A stretch of 64,000 bases of DNA, taken from positions 4,041,754 to 4,105,753 of the forward strand of contig NZ_CP073100.1 in NCBI RefSeq assembly GCF_018137965.1. The letters are read 5' to 3'. The translations under genes and the position numbers were made by a program. Below are positions 8,487-17,331 of the stretch, piece after piece. The stretch is from Luteolibacter ambystomatis. GTDB lineage: Bacteria > Verrucomicrobiota > Verrucomicrobiia > Verrucomicrobiales > Akkermansiaceae. The first letter of the stretch is position 1; the number at the start of each line of letters is the position of its first letter. The notes under the pieces are model-generated. The model made no database searches. It had not been told where the DNA came from and saw only the letters and a list, made by a program, of their open reading frames with translations.

Positions 8487-10748
8487 TCAACGGATCTCCG
8501 CCGCCGCTTCCTTGAGGGGGTTCACTCCGGCGATGCGTGCCTTCTCGGTCGCATCGACGAGATCCGAAAGCACCTTGATCCCCTCGCGCTTGATCGGATC
8601 AAGACCGTTCGGCCACTCCGGAGCATCGTTCAATTCGGCGATCGGATCCTTGGCGCGGCGGATGTATTCCTCGTTCTCCTTGGAAGGATCGTAGGGATGG
8701 AAATCCGCGCCCTTGGCGAGATCATCGAGCGTGAGCTTGGTGAGCTTCAGGGTCTTGTCGTCCTCGGTCTTGAGAGTCTTGAAGCGCTCGCGGCGTTCGG
8801 CATTGCGTTGGTCGAGACGCGCGTCGAGATCGAAGAGTTCCTTGCGGCGTTCCTCAAGATTGAGGGAGACGGTGTTCTTCTCACGCTTCTCCTCGCTGCG
8901 GGTCGCGTCCTCGCCATAGTAGGCGAAGTCCCTGTCCGTCTTGAGGCGGGTGGCGCTTGCTTCCTTCAAGCGGGCCAGGAAGAGGCCGTCCTTGTTCAGC
9001 GGTGTGAGCCCGGGAGCGGGGTTGATGCGGTCATGCGGGAACGCGTGGTCGAGGAACTTCTCGCCGATCTCCATGGAGTCGGCGGGGCCGGGCAACACCA
9101 CATCGGAGGCAACGCCATCGAGCTGGGTGGATGAGCCGGACGGGCGGTAGAACTTGCGGATCGTCAGCTTCAGCATGCCGGCACCATCGCGGTTCGCAAA
9201 GAAGGGCAGCATCTTCGCCACATCCAACGGCTCCTGGACGGTGCCCTTGCCGAAGGTGGAGGAGTCTCCGACGATGACGGCGCGGTTGTAGTCCTGGAGG
9301 GCGCCCGCGAGAATCTCGCTGGCGGACGCGCTGGCCTTGTTGATGAGCACCACCATCGGGCCGTCGTAGATCGGCTTGCGGTTGTCGGTATCGGAAACCT
9401 TCACCTGTCCGAGCGTGTTCTTTTCCTGCACGACCGGGCCGCTGCCGGTGAAGAAGCCGGTCATGCGGCGGACTTCCTCGAGCGAGCCCCCGCCGTTGTT
9501 GCGGAGGTCGAAGATGAGTCCGTCGATCTTTTCCGCCGTGAGGCGCTGGAGGAACTGCTCCACATCCGCCGAGCAGCGGACGCGGGCGGCGCTGGAGAAA
9601 TCCGCGTAGAAGGACGGCAGCGTGATCCAGCCAAGGCGGCGCGGGGTGCCTTCCGGGGATTTGGTATCAATGATCCCGGCGCTGGCCTGTGCCGCCTTGA
9701 TCTCCACCTTGCCACGGACCACGGAGACGATCTTGGTTTCGCCCGGAGCGGCGGCGGCCGGCTGGACCAGAAGGCGCACGGTGCTGCCCGCCTTGCCGCG
9801 GATCAGGTCCACCACCTTGTACTGCTCCATGAACTTGATGTCGGTCATGGTGCCGGAATTGTCCGTGTCCACGCCGAGCACGCGGTCGCGGAGCTGGATC
9901 GTGCCCTCGCGGTCGGCGGGGCCGTTGATCATGATGCCCATGATGCGGGTGGTGCCGTCATCCTCGGGCTTGAGCTCCGCGCCGATGCCGACGAGCTCGT
10001 TGCGCATGGCGTCGTTGAAGCGGTTCGCCTCGCGGTCGATCATGTAGTCGGTGTGCGGGTCATAGGACCGGGCCACGGCACCGAGGAGGCCGTCCGCGAT
10101 GTCATCGGTGGCGGCATCCTTGACGGCGTGGAGGAAGCGTTCGTAGCGCAGCGCGATCTTCTCGCGCGGGGGAGCTTCGGCCAGAGTGGGGTCCGGCTTG
10201 CCCTGGTCCTTCGCCATCTTCGACTGGAGCTCGCGCACGACGGTTTCGGTAAGCACGGCTTCCTTGAGCTGGGCACGCAGCAGCGCGTCCGCCTCGGCGT
10301 CATCCTTCGGCCACGGCGAGTCCTTGCGGTTGGCCGTCACGGTTTCATGGCCGGAGAAATCGAGGGCGTCCTCCTTGAGGAACTTCTTGGCCATCTCGCC
10401 GCGGGCCTCCACACGCTTTCGATAGGTGCCGTAGACGTCGTTGGCCGCATCAAGGCCCTTGCTCTGGACGAGCAGCTTGAACAACTCGCCGCCGTAGGTG
10501 CCCTTGAAACGGTCCACGTCCGCCTGGGTGAAGTAGACCTTCGCCGGATCGAGCTGCTTCAGGTAGTCCTCCAGGAACCGCTGGCTGGTCTCCGCATTGA
10601 ACGGGAGCCGCGCGAAGTGGGAGTTCTGCAGCATGATGGCGACCTGGCGGCCAACCTCGTTGAAATCCGCCTGCGCCGCATGGGCGCTGCTGGCTACAAC
10701 ACAAGCCGTGGCGGCAATGACCGCGCGGCGGAAGCGGGGAAGGCTCAT
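8487..10748 (-). CDS. prc: Carboxy-terminal processing protease (tail-specific protease, S41A)
   Basis: 753 residues with a signal peptide (RRAVIAATACVVASSAHA). The long N-terminal domain is followed by a PDZ domain (around 270-350) and the S41 peptidase core: FDLRNNGGGSLEEV, then the catalytic serine in NKASASASEILAGALQDY near residue 474 and the catalytic lysine about 25 residues later in FGKGTVQEP, the Ser-Lys dyad spacing known for Prc/Tsp. The C-terminal extension is Lys/Glu-rich and coiled-coil-like, as in E. coli Prc. These proteases act in the periplasm on C-termini of envelope proteins and peptidoglycan hydrolases. Length fits the Prc subgroup rather than the shorter CtpA type. Confidence 0.93.
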   Translation of the reverse strand: MSLPRFRRAVIAATACVVASSAHAAQADFNEVGRQVAIMLQNSHFARLPFNAETSQRFLEDYLKQLDPAKVYFTQADVDRFKGTYGGELFKLLVQSKGLDAANDVYGTYRKRVEARGEMAKKFLKEDALDFSGHETVTANRKDSPWPKDDAEADALLRAQLKEAVLTETVVRELQSKMAKDQGKPDPTLAEAPPREKIALRYERFLHAVKDAATDDIADGLLGAVARSYDPHTDYMIDREANRFNDAMRNELVGIGAELKPEDDGTTRIMGIMINGPADREGTIQLRDRVLGVDTDNSGTMTDIKFMEQYKVVDLIRGKAGSTVRLLVQPAAAAPGETKIVSVVRGKVEIKAAQASAGIIDTKSPEGTPRRLGWITLPSFYADFSSAARVRCSADVEQFLQRLTAEKIDGLIFDLRNNGGGSLEEVRRMTGFFTGSGPVVQEKNTLGQVKVSDTDNRKPIYDGPMVVLINKASASASEILAGALQDYNRAVIVGDSSTFGKGTVQEPLDVAKMLPFFANRDGAGMLKLTIRKFYRPSGSSTQLDGVASDVVLPGPADSMEIGEKFLDHAFPHDRINPAPGLTPLNKDGLFLARLKEASATRLKTDRDFAYYGEDATRSEEKREKNTVSLNLEERRKELFDLDARLDQRNAERRERFKTLKTEDDKTLKLTKLTLDDLAKGADFHPYDPSKENEEYIRRAKDPIAELNDAPEWPNGLDPIKREGIKVLSDLVDATEKARIAGVNPLKEAAAEIR

Positions 10749-10820
10749 GGTCTGGAGATATGGGGCTTTTGGCCACAGGGGCCAACGCGGAAACTAGCGG
10801 CATTGGGCCGCCGGAATCTC

Positions 10821-10870
10821 TAAAAAAATGCTAACGGTTGGGAGAAAGCAGCTTTCACGCCGCTTTCTCC
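10821..10870 (-). terminator. Probable intrinsic terminator of hom
   Basis: Reading the minus strand past the hom stop, a 9-bp perfect stem (GGAGAAAGC / GCTTTCTCC, at 10862-10870 and 10841-10849) is followed about 12 nt later by a run of seven T (10822-10828). The distance between stem and T-run is longer than ideal. Confidence 0.5.
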
Positions 10871-10886
10871 TCCCCTTTTCAGCCCT

Positions 10887-12206
10887 TCAGAGCTTCTCGA
10901 TCCGGAACACCACCGGGGCGCTGTTGATGCAATCGAGCGCCTCCACCTGGGCCAAGGCGGCCTGAAGCTTCCCAAACTTGCAGGTGTGCAGCAGGAACAC
11001 CATATCCACGAACTCGGCGTCCGGAGCCTCCGGATTGACCGGGGAATGGGTGCCGGAAATGCCAATCCCGGATTCCGCGAGGATCTTCGCCACCTCGGCA
11101 ATCACGCCCGGGCGATCGGTCACGTCGAAGCGGACGTAGTAGGCCGTCTCGGTTTCCTCAACCGGCAGCAGAGTACCGGAGTCCCGATACGGCAGGAAGC
11201 CGCGGTGCCCGGCGGTGTGGCGCAGGGCGCGGGCGGCTTCCACCAGATCCGCCACCACGGAGGAAGCGGTCGGGTCCTGGCCGGCGCCGCGACCGTAGAA
11301 CAGGGCCTCGCCAACGGCGTCACCCACCACCGAGATGGCATTGAAAACGCCGTTCACGGAGGCAAGGATGTGGTTCTTCGGAATGAAGGAGGGCTGCACG
11401 CGCAGCTCGATCGCTCCGTCCGCGTGCTCGCGGATCACCGCCAGCAGCTTCACCACGTAGCCGAGTTGCTTGGCGAAGGCGATGTCGATCGGGCGGACCT
11501 GTTCGATGCCGGCGACGTGGACTTTCTCCGGATCGATGGAGAAGCCATAGGCCAGGGTGGCGAGGAGGATCGCCTTGTGGGCGGCATCCCAGCCATTCAC
11601 GTCGAGCGCCGGATCGGCCTCGGCATAGCCGAGCGCCTGGGCCTCGCCGAGAGCGGGCGGATAGTCCAGACCGGCCTCGGTCATCCGCTGGAGAATGTAG
11701 TTGGACGTACCGTTGATAATGCCGACCAGCGAGTGCAGGCGATTGCCGACGAAGGAGTCCTGCACCGAGCGGATGATCGGGATGCCCCCGGCCACGGCGG
11801 CCTCGAAATGGATCGGGGTGGCCATCTCTTTGGACAGCGCGAACAACTCGGTGCCGCGCTCGGCGAGCAGGGCCTTGTTCCCGGTGACGACCGGCTTCTT
11901 CGCCCGCAGGGCGGCCGCGACCAGTTCGAAAGCGTCGGTGGTGCCGCCGATCAGCTCGACGACGATGTCCACGGCGGGATTTCCGACCAGCGAGCGCCAA
12001 TCGGTGGTGAAAAGATCCTGCGGCACGTCCCCGGCGGTGGCGCGGGCCTTGGCCGGATCACGGACGAGAATGCCGGTCACGGCGAGTTCGACCGAGCCGC
12101 CGGTGCGGTCGGTAATCAGGACGCCATTCCGCTGGAGGGTATTCCAAACGCCGGAACCAACGGTTCCGAAACCCGCGAGGCCAATGCCGAGTGTGGAGCA
12201 ATTCAC
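10887..12206 (-). CDS. hom: Homoserine dehydrogenase with ACT domain
   Basis: 439 residues. It catalyses the NAD(P)H-dependent reduction of aspartate-4-semialdehyde to homoserine, the branch point to threonine and methionine. The N-terminal Rossmann motif is GLAGFGTVGSGVW; the family signature is ALGYAEADPALDVNGWDAAHK near residue 195-215 with GIINGTSNYIL before it. The C-terminal 90 residues (YYVRFDVTDRPGVIAEVAKI) form an ACT domain, which in this family usually gives threonine feedback inhibition. Full length for the monofunctional enzyme. It is followed by a terminator-like hairpin and the upstream gap of 56 nt leads to the DUF2934 gene on the same strand. Confidence 0.95.
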   Translation of the reverse strand: MNCSTLGIGLAGFGTVGSGVWNTLQRNGVLITDRTGGSVELAVTGILVRDPAKARATAGDVPQDLFTTDWRSLVGNPAVDIVVELIGGTTDAFELVAAALRAKKPVVTGNKALLAERGTELFALSKEMATPIHFEAAVAGGIPIIRSVQDSFVGNRLHSLVGIINGTSNYILQRMTEAGLDYPPALGEAQALGYAEADPALDVNGWDAAHKAILLATLAYGFSIDPEKVHVAGIEQVRPIDIAFAKQLGYVVKLLAVIREHADGAIELRVQPSFIPKNHILASVNGVFNAISVVGDAVGEALFYGRGAGQDPTASSVVADLVEAARALRHTAGHRGFLPYRDSGTLLPVEETETAYYVRFDVTDRPGVIAEVAKILAESGIGISGTHSPVNPEAPDAEFVDMVFLLHTCKFGKLQAALAQVEALDCINSAPVVFRIEKL

Positions 12207-12262
12207 GGGCGGACTGTGGGGCGTTTTGCCCGGCCCGCCAAGGCCGGAGAGCCAGCGGCGGG

Positions 12263-12541
12263 TTACTTCTTCGCCTTCTGCAAGGCCTGCTCGGCCTCAA
12301 GCCAGTCTTCCTCGTGGTTGCCCTCCAGTCCCTGCTCGACGCGGCGGCGATAGTTCAAGTAGGCGGCTTCCGCGATCTCGTCGGTGCTCGGACCGGATTT
12401 GGTCCGGGCGGTCTTTTTGGCGGCTTTTTTCACCACCTTCGGCGCGTCCCCGGGAGCAGCGGCGGTTTTTTTGACCGCTTTCTTCGCGGTTTTGGTCGGG
12501 GCGGTTTTGGCGACCTTCTTGGCAGCTTTCTTGGCAGGCAT
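12263..12541 (-). CDS. Lys/Ala-rich histone-like protein with DUF2934 tail
   Basis: 92 residues from ATG 12541. The first ~50 residues are a histone H1-like lysine/alanine tract (MPAKKAAKKVAKTAPTKTAK and further KKTA/KKVVKKAAKK units); the last ~40 (DEIAEAAYLNYRRRVEQG ... DWLEAEQAL) match DUF2934, a short helical module often found in small stress-related proteins. The basic tail suggests nucleic-acid binding, as with eukaryotic-H1-like bacterial proteins, but that is inference. The frame is open upstream to 12703 but that part is not protein-like. Divergent from the OmpA-family gene. Confidence 0.75.
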   Translation of the reverse strand: MPAKKAAKKVAKTAPTKTAKKAVKKTAAAPGDAPKVVKKAAKKTARTKSGPSTDEIAEAAYLNYRRRVEQGLEGNHEEDWLEAEQALQKAKK

Positions 12542-12636
12542 GGAAAGTGAAGGGTAAGGGATAAGGAACGGACTTCGGGAAATACGTAGCTCCTGATAGC
12601 ACGGAAAATGCCAATCGGGAAGACCGAGCGTGGTGA

Positions 12637-12664
12637 TTGTCATGGCAAAACCGTGACGTATAGT
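12637..12664 (+). promoter_or_regulatory. Sigma-70-type promoter giving a leaderless transcript
   Basis: TTGTCA at 12637-12642 and TATAGT at 12659-12664 are separated by 16 bp. The expected start of transcription, about 7 nt past the -10 box, falls on or near the GTG at 12671, so the OmpA-family message would be leaderless. Both boxes are one mismatch from consensus. Confidence 0.5.
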
Positions 12665-12670
12665 GCCGCC

Positions 12671-13936
12671 GTGCCCGGTGGACCAACATGGCAGGAACCC
12701 CAAGAATCCCCGAACTGGCGGTTGCCCAGCTCGGACCGGCTCGGACGTTGGGCCACCGCCGGGATCATCCTTTCACTGGTCCTGCACCTGATCGCCTTCC
12801 TCACGCTGAACCACATGAAGTTCAGCCTGCGGCTCGATCCGCCCGTGGAACTCAAGACGGAGCGGGTGAAGCTCAATCCGGTCGAGACCACCCCGCCCGA
12901 TCTCCCGGACATCGCCCCGGAACCAACGGCGGTGAACCCGCCCCAGGATCTCAAGAAGCTGGTCGATGAGATGGAGATCCTCGACAAGCTGCCGAAGGAC
13001 CCCGAACTGGAGATGCGCCCGGACGTCAAGGAGCTGGTGGTCAACGCCAAGACCGGAGGCAACCCGGCGGCCTCCGGCGATCCGAATGGGTCCACCACCG
13101 AACCGATCAAGGGGCCCGAGTTGAATCTCGATCTGCCGGATTTCGGCCGCACGGAAAGTCTCATGCCCTCCGCCGCCGATGGCCAGGTGGTGATCGACCG
13201 CGGCAGCCTGAAGGCCGATGAACTCGACACCAGCGTGGTGGACGATCTCTTGAAAAAGGGAGCGGGTGGCAAGGCCGTGCATGGCACCCTGGAGGGCTCC
13301 CTGGAAGAAGCCCTCGGGATGCCGTCCAATGTGCTGGTCGGCAAGACCACCGTGCTGCCGGGCGACCTGCTCTTCGAATACAACAGCTCGGAGCTCCGCC
13401 AGAGCGCCCGCGTCGGCCTGCTGAAACTGGGCACGCTGATCGACATGAACCCCGGGCTGTATTGCTGGATCGAAGGCTATACCGATCTCATCGGCGGGGA
13501 TGAATTCAACTACGCCCTGTCCCAGCGCCGTGCGGAGGCGGTGAAGGAGTATCTGGTGAAATCGCTGCGGATCGATCCGAAGCGCGTCATCACCCGCGGC
13601 TTCGGCAAACAACAGCCGCGCGTGACCAGCGGCACCAAGGAGGAACAGGCGGCGAACCGCCGCGTGGAGATCAAGATGCGCAAGACGCTGCCGCCGGACG
13701 CTCCCAGGCCGAGCTCCTCGGCAGTGAACGAGATGCCGAATCCCGCCCCGGCCCCCGCACCGCCGAAGGCCATTCTCGTGAAGCCCGCCCGGGCGGTCCC
13801 CGTGGAAGATCTGCAACCGCCTGCCGCGCCCCGCGCCAAGCCGGTCGAGGAAGCCAGGCCGCCCCGTGCCCAACCCGTGGAGGAAACGCCACCGCCGCGT
13901 GCCACCGTGCCGCGTGCCGAGCCGGTGGAGGAATAG
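12671..13936 (+). CDS. OmpA-family protein with inner-membrane anchor and Pro-rich tail
   Basis: 421 residues if translation begins at GTG 12671; the frame is also open from ATG 12608, but that start lies upstream of the promoter boxes. A transmembrane helix at about residues 28-48 (GIILSLVLHLIAFLTLN) resembles a TonB/MotB-type anchor. A long Pro/Glu-rich linker follows, then an OmpA-like peptidoglycan-binding domain (FEYNSSELRQSARVGLLKLG; IEGYTDLIGGDEFNYALSQR; RRVEIKMRKT). The C-terminus after the OmpA domain is unusual: Pro-rich tandem units of the type PRAxPVEE repeated about six times. The anchor plus OmpA domain suggests a cell-wall tether of an envelope complex. It is followed 48 nt later by a HAD phosphatase gene. 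Confidence 0.82.
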   Translation: MPGGPTWQEPQESPNWRLPSSDRLGRWATAGIILSLVLHLIAFLTLNHMKFSLRLDPPVELKTERVKLNPVETTPPDLPDIAPEPTAVNPPQDLKKLVDEMEILDKLPKDPELEMRPDVKELVVNAKTGGNPAASGDPNGSTTEPIKGPELNLDLPDFGRTESLMPSAADGQVVIDRGSLKADELDTSVVDDLLKKGAGGKAVHGTLEGSLEEALGMPSNVLVGKTTVLPGDLLFEYNSSELRQSARVGLLKLGTLIDMNPGLYCWIEGYTDLIGGDEFNYALSQRRAEAVKEYLVKSLRIDPKRVITRGFGKQQPRVTSGTKEEQAANRRVEIKMRKTLPPDAPRPSSSAVNEMPNPAPAPAPPKAILVKPARAVPVEDLQPPAAPRAKPVEEARPPRAQPVEETPPPRATVPRAEPVEE

Positions 13937-13984
13937 TTGCCTGCCTGGAGTTGCGGGTGGGCCATGCCCCGGTTAGGAGCGGGC

Positions 13985-14782
13985 ATGCAGGTTCCCGCTC
14001 CGCTCGCGAAGGTTTCGGTGGTGTTGTCGTTCGACTTCGACGGCACGCTTCACGATCCATCCGCGGTGCCGACCGTGCCCGCGGAGTTCTTCGGGACGGT
14101 CCGGCGGCTGCGTGAGACGCATGGCGCGGTGTGGGGACTGAACACCGGCCGCTCGATGCCCTACGCGCTGGAGGGCCTGGTGGATGCGCGGTGTCCGGTG
14201 CTGCCCGACTATCTGGTGGCGCGCGAGCGGGAGCTTTATTTCCCGAACAAGTTCGGCCGATGGGTGCCGGACGAGAAATGGAACAAACGCTGCGCGAAGG
14301 ACATCCACACGCTGTTCAAAAAACACCGCAAGGTGCTGGCGAAGATCCGCGAGGAGGTGCTGCACCACACCGGCGCCGAGTGGCTGGAGATGGAAGGCGA
14401 GCCCGCCGGCCTCATCGCCCGCCGCGAGGAGGACATGGAGTGGATCATGCCGCGGGTGATCGAACTGGCCGGGGACATTCCGGACCTCGGCTGGCAGCGG
14501 AACTCGATCTACCTGCGCTTCGGCCACAAGAACTACCAGAAAGGTAGTAGTTTGGCGGAAGTGGCGTCGCGTTACGGTGTGCCGGTGGAACGGCGCTTCG
14601 CGATCGGGGACAGCCACAACGATTTCGAGATGCTCGATCCGGCGAACACCGGCATGATCGCCTGCCCGGCGAATTCGGTGGAGGAGCTGCGGGGCCACGT
14701 GCGCGCGCTGGGCGGATATGTTTGCAAAGCGGGCCACGGCGAGGGAGCCGTGGAGGCTCTGGGGCATTTCTTCGGGGAGTGA
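13985..14782 (+). CDS. HAD-superfamily phosphatase (Cof/sucrose-phosphatase-like, subclass IIB)
   Basis: 265 residues. The ATG at 13985 is chosen because AGGAG at 13975-13979 stands 5 nt in front of it, a good Shine-Dalgarno site. Motif I is SFDFDGTLHDP; motif IV is FAIGDSHNDFEML, with the lysine of motif III in GHKNYQKGSSLAEV. The arrangement, with a C2-type cap between motifs I and III, is that of Cof-like sugar or nucleotide phosphatases. Substrate cannot be told from sequence. The gene follows the OmpA-family gene and ends just before a REP/transposase unit. Confidence 0.85.
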   Translation: MQVPAPLAKVSVVLSFDFDGTLHDPSAVPTVPAEFFGTVRRLRETHGAVWGLNTGRSMPYALEGLVDARCPVLPDYLVARERELYFPNKFGRWVPDEKWNKRCAKDIHTLFKKHRKVLAKIREEVLHHTGAEWLEMEGEPAGLIARREEDMEWIMPRVIELAGDIPDLGWQRNSIYLRFGHKNYQKGSSLAEVASRYGVPVERRFAIGDSHNDFEMLDPANTGMIACPANSVEELRGHVRALGGYVCKAGHGEGAVEALGHFFGE

Positions 14783-14827
14783 TGAGCCTCTGTCCTGCCG
14801 ATTTCTTTCGGCCCATAGGATTTCTTC

Positions 14828-14922
14828 CGACCTCGAAGAGGTCGTAGATCATAGCCGGAGCGTCGCGCAGCGACCTCCGGATGGTGTCGTCCTTTAATAT
14901 TGTCTCGACCCCGGAGGGGTCG
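14828..14922. repeat. REP unit, left flank of the tyrosine transposase gene
   Basis: Three palindromes in order: CGACCTC-GAA-GAGGTCG (14828-14844), a 26-nt hairpin CCGGAG/GTCGC...GCGAC/CTCCGG with one bulged base (14855-14880), and CGACCCC-GGA-GGGGTCG (14906-14922). The same three palindromes recur in mirror order at 15403-15495. The unit starts 45 nt after the HAD phosphatase stop. Confidence 0.85.
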
Positions 14923-14932
14923 CACGGGCGGC

Positions 14933-15376
14933 TCAATCCAGGTGCTTCGGATCGTATGGGATCCCCGCCTTTCTCAGCATGGATTCAAATTCTTCACTGA
15001 AAGACCGGATGCGATGATGCTCCTCCTGTCCTCTGATGTATTCGGCGACGGTTTCCAAATTTCCCGGGCTGACGGAAAATGCACCATAGCCTTCCTGCCA
15101 ACGGTAGGCACCCATACGGATTTCATCATGCACCCACTTGGTGGACGCCTTTTTGAGTTCACGAATTGTATCCGAAAGATTGGTCGAGGGCTTGATTCCA
15201 ATCAGCAGATGAACGTGGTCGAAGGTGCCGCCAATGGCAACGGGGGTGGCGCCCATGGATTTCAAGCTTCCTCCCATGTAACCATGAAAACGCTCGCGCC
15301 ACGTGGGCATGATATGCGGCTCCCGGTTCTTGGTGGAGAACACGACATGGACGTTCAGGCTGGAGAAGGTGGACAT
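14933..15376 (-). CDS. REP-associated tyrosine transposase (RAYT, IS200/IS605 Y1 family)
   Basis: 147 residues from ATG 15376. It carries the HUH motif of Y1 transposases (GGTFDHVHLLIGIKP, His-x-His) and the single candidate catalytic tyrosine in VAEYIRGQEEHH, together with LNVHVVFSTKNREP at the N-terminus and the family segment KWVHDEIRMGAYRWQEGYGAF. Proteins of this type cleave and rejoin single-stranded DNA at REP hairpins. The gene is intact, and both sides carry mirror-image REP units. Length is normal for the family. The frame extends upstream to 15463, but that part runs into the right REP unit. Confidence 0.92.
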   Translation of the reverse strand: MSTFSSLNVHVVFSTKNREPHIMPTWRERFHGYMGGSLKSMGATPVAIGGTFDHVHLLIGIKPSTNLSDTIRELKKASTKWVHDEIRMGAYRWQEGYGAFSVSPGNLETVAEYIRGQEEHHRIRSFSEEFESMLRKAGIPYDPKHLD

Positions 15377-15402
15377 GACCGGGCTGACAAGTCCACATTC
15401 TG

Positions 15403-15495
15403 CGACCCCTCCGGGGTCGAATGAAATAAAAACCACGTGGGTCCGGAGGTCGCTTCGCGACACTCCGGCTATGATCTACGACCTCTTCGAGGTCG
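15403..15495. repeat. REP unit, right flank of the tyrosine transposase gene
   Basis: Mirror image of the left unit: CGACCCC-TCC-GGGGTCG (15403-15419), hairpin CCGGAG/GTCGC...GCGAC/CTCCGG with one bulge (15443-15468), CGACCTC-TTC-GAGGTCG (15479-15495). Loops are the complements of those on the left (GGA/TCC, GAA/TTC). The palindromes and the linker between the outer two (ATGATCTA/TAGATCAT) are conserved, whereas the 23-25-nt AT-rich linker next to the inner palindrome is not. Confidence 0.85.
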
Positions 15496-15572
15496 GGAGA
15501 GGCCTGCGGACCAAAAGAGCCACATCCGTGCAAAGGCAGCCTCGCCCGCAATCGGGCGAAGCGCTCCACCAC

Positions 15573-16739
15573 TCACCTCCCCGACACCAGCAGCCACTTC
15601 GCCTTGAAGGCTTCGGCGCGGGCGAGGGCGTCTTCGGCGGTGGGTCCTAACAGATTCGCATGGCCCATCTTGCGGCGGCCGATGGCGCGGCGCTTGCCGT
15701 AGAGATGCAGGAACGCCTCGCCATCTTCGAACAACGGCGTCCAGTCCGGCTGCACGGTTTCATCCGGCCAGAAATCGCCGAGCAGATTCAGCATCACCAC
15801 CGGTGAGAGCAAACGCGTCGAACCCAGCGCCAACCCACATACCGCCCGAAGCTGTTGCTCGAACTGGCTGGTGGCACACGCGTCGATCGTGTGGTGGCCG
15901 GAGTTGTGCGGACGCGGGGCCATTTCATTCACCAGCAGTGTGCCATCCGGCAGGAGAAAGAACTCCACGCCAAGGATGCCGCGGTAGTCGAGAGCCTCCG
16001 CCACCTGGCGGGCGATCTGTTGGGCACGCGCGGCAACCTCTTCGGAAACACGCGCCGGCACGATCGACACATCGAGGATGTGATGACGATGGCGGTTCTC
16101 CGCCGGATCGTAGGTCACCATCGAGCCATCGGCACCACGGGCGACCATGACGGAAAGCTCCAATTCAAAAGGCACCCACGCCTCGAGAATGGCGCGGTCG
16201 GATCCGAAGTCCGCCCACACGGCGGCCGCATCCTCGCCGCCATTCAACTTGAGCTGTCCCTTGCCATCGTAGCCGAAGGCGGCGGTCTTCAGCACGCCGG
16301 GGCCATTCAGCTCCTTCAATGCGGCGGCCAGCTCTTCAGCGGAAGCCACCACGGCAAACCATGTGCATGGAATGCCATTGTGACGAAGGAAGCCCTTCTC
16401 GCGCTCGCGGTTCTGGCAGATGGCGATGGCATCCGGAGAGGGATGCAGCGGCATGCATCCGGCGACGGCATCGAGCGTGCCGCGCGGGATATTCTCAAAC
16501 TCGACTGTGGCCAGAGTGGCCAGTTCGCAGAACTGCTCGCGCCCTTCCAAGGAATCGAAAGGCAGGTCGATGACGTGGTTCGCCAGCTCCACCGCCGGGG
16601 CTTCAAGGCCACCGGTCCATACCACGGTGCGGACGTTCATCCGCCGTGCGGCCAACGCCAGCATGCGACCGAGCTGACCCGCGCCAAGAATGCCGAGCGT
16701 AAAATCCGGACTGGTGGGAGTGGGAAGCGAACCGCTCAT
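15573..16739 (-). CDS. purK: 5-(carboxyamino)imidazole ribonucleotide synthase
   Basis: 388 residues of the ATP-grasp family. PurK converts AIR, bicarbonate and ATP to N5-CAIR in purine synthesis. Visible features: [19 protein letters not shown] at residues 13-31, [29 protein letters not shown] (ATP-binding lysine loop), [29 protein letters not shown] (metal-binding Glu/Asn of ATP-grasp), and the C-terminal HLYGK. The ATG at 16739 overlaps the purE stop by 4 bp, so it is the second gene of a purEK operon. The product N5-CAIR is the substrate of the neighbouring PurE. Confidence 0.97.
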   Translation of the reverse strand: MSGSLPTPTSPDFTLGILGAGQLGRMLALAARRMNVRTVVWTGGLEAPAVELANHVIDLPFDSLEGREQFCELATLATVEFENIPRGTLDAVAGCMPLHPSPDAIAICQNREREKGFLRHNGIPCTWFAVVASAEELAAALKELNGPGVLKTAAFGYDGKGQLKLNGGEDAAAVWADFGSDRAILEAWVPFELELSVMVARGADGSMVTYDPAENRHRHHILDVSIVPARVSEEVAARAQQIARQVAEALDYRGILGVEFFLLPDGTLLVNEMAPRPHNSGHHTIDACATSQFEQQLRAVCGLALGSTRLLSPVVMLNLLGDFWPDETVQPDWTPLFEDGEAFLHLYGKRRAIGRRKMGHANLLGPTAEDALARAEAFKAKWLLVSGR

Positions 16740-17242
16740 GCGTCCAAGGAAAGGGGCGGGAGTTTCGCGCCCTGGACCTGCGAGGTCTGGCGGGCGCGGA
16801 ATTCAGCGAGCTTGGCGGCCAGTTCCTCGGACTCGTTGGCGAGTATCGCCACAGCGAAGAGGGCGGCATTCACCGCACCGGCCTTGCCGATGGCGAAGGT
16901 GGCGGTGGGGATGCCCGCGGGCATCTGCACGATCGAAAGCAGCGAATCGACACCCTTGAGCGTCTTCGATTCCACCGGTACGCCCAGCACCGGCAGATCC
17001 GTGATCGCGGCGGTCATGCCCGGCAGGTGGGCGGCACCACCGGCTCCGGCGATGATCGTCTTGATGCCGCGGCCGCGGGCGGACTCGGCGTAGGAATACA
17101 GCTTCGCGGGCGTGCGGTGGGCGCTGACCACTTCCGCCTCCCACGCCACGCCGAATTCCTCCAGCGTGCGTGCGGCGTTCTCCATCGTCGGCCAATCCGA
17201 CGTGCTGCCCATGATGATTCCGACCTGCGGAGCGTCGCTCAT
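16736..17242 (-). CDS. purE: N5-carboxyaminoimidazole ribonucleotide mutase (class I PurE)
   Basis: 168 residues. PurE rearranges N5-CAIR to CAIR. The signature segments are all present: [13 protein letters not shown] near the N-terminus, [11 protein letters not shown] with the catalytic histidine, [14 protein letters not shown], and the PVLGVPV...[18 protein letters not shown] stretch. Having PurK next door, with a 4-bp overlap, indicates the bacterial class I mutase rather than the class II AIR carboxylase of animals. Confidence 0.97.
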   Translation of the reverse strand: MSDAPQVGIIMGSTSDWPTMENAARTLEEFGVAWEAEVVSAHRTPAKLYSYAESARGRGIKTIIAGAGGAAHLPGMTAAITDLPVLGVPVESKTLKGVDSLLSIVQMPAGIPTATFAIGKAGAVNAALFAVAILANESEELAAKLAEFRARQTSQVQGAKLPPLSLDA

Positions 17243-17331
17243 GCGGGAGCGTGGGGAGGAAATGCCCGGCGCGTCAATGGCGGAGGCAGCGGGCGCTTGA
17301 CAGCGGACGGCACTCGCGCGCCCATGGTGTC

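Noticed and set aside
12608..12670. Upstream ATG for the OmpA-family gene
   Set aside because: It lies before a promoter-like pair of boxes and its extra residues look unlike protein; GTG 12671 preferred, though not proven.
14933..15495. Complete IS200/IS605 insertion sequence
   Set aside because: The gene has RAYT features and is bracketed by mirrored multi-hairpin REP units rather than the single asymmetric subterminal hairpins of IS200/IS605 ends; no TnpB or target tetranucleotide seen.
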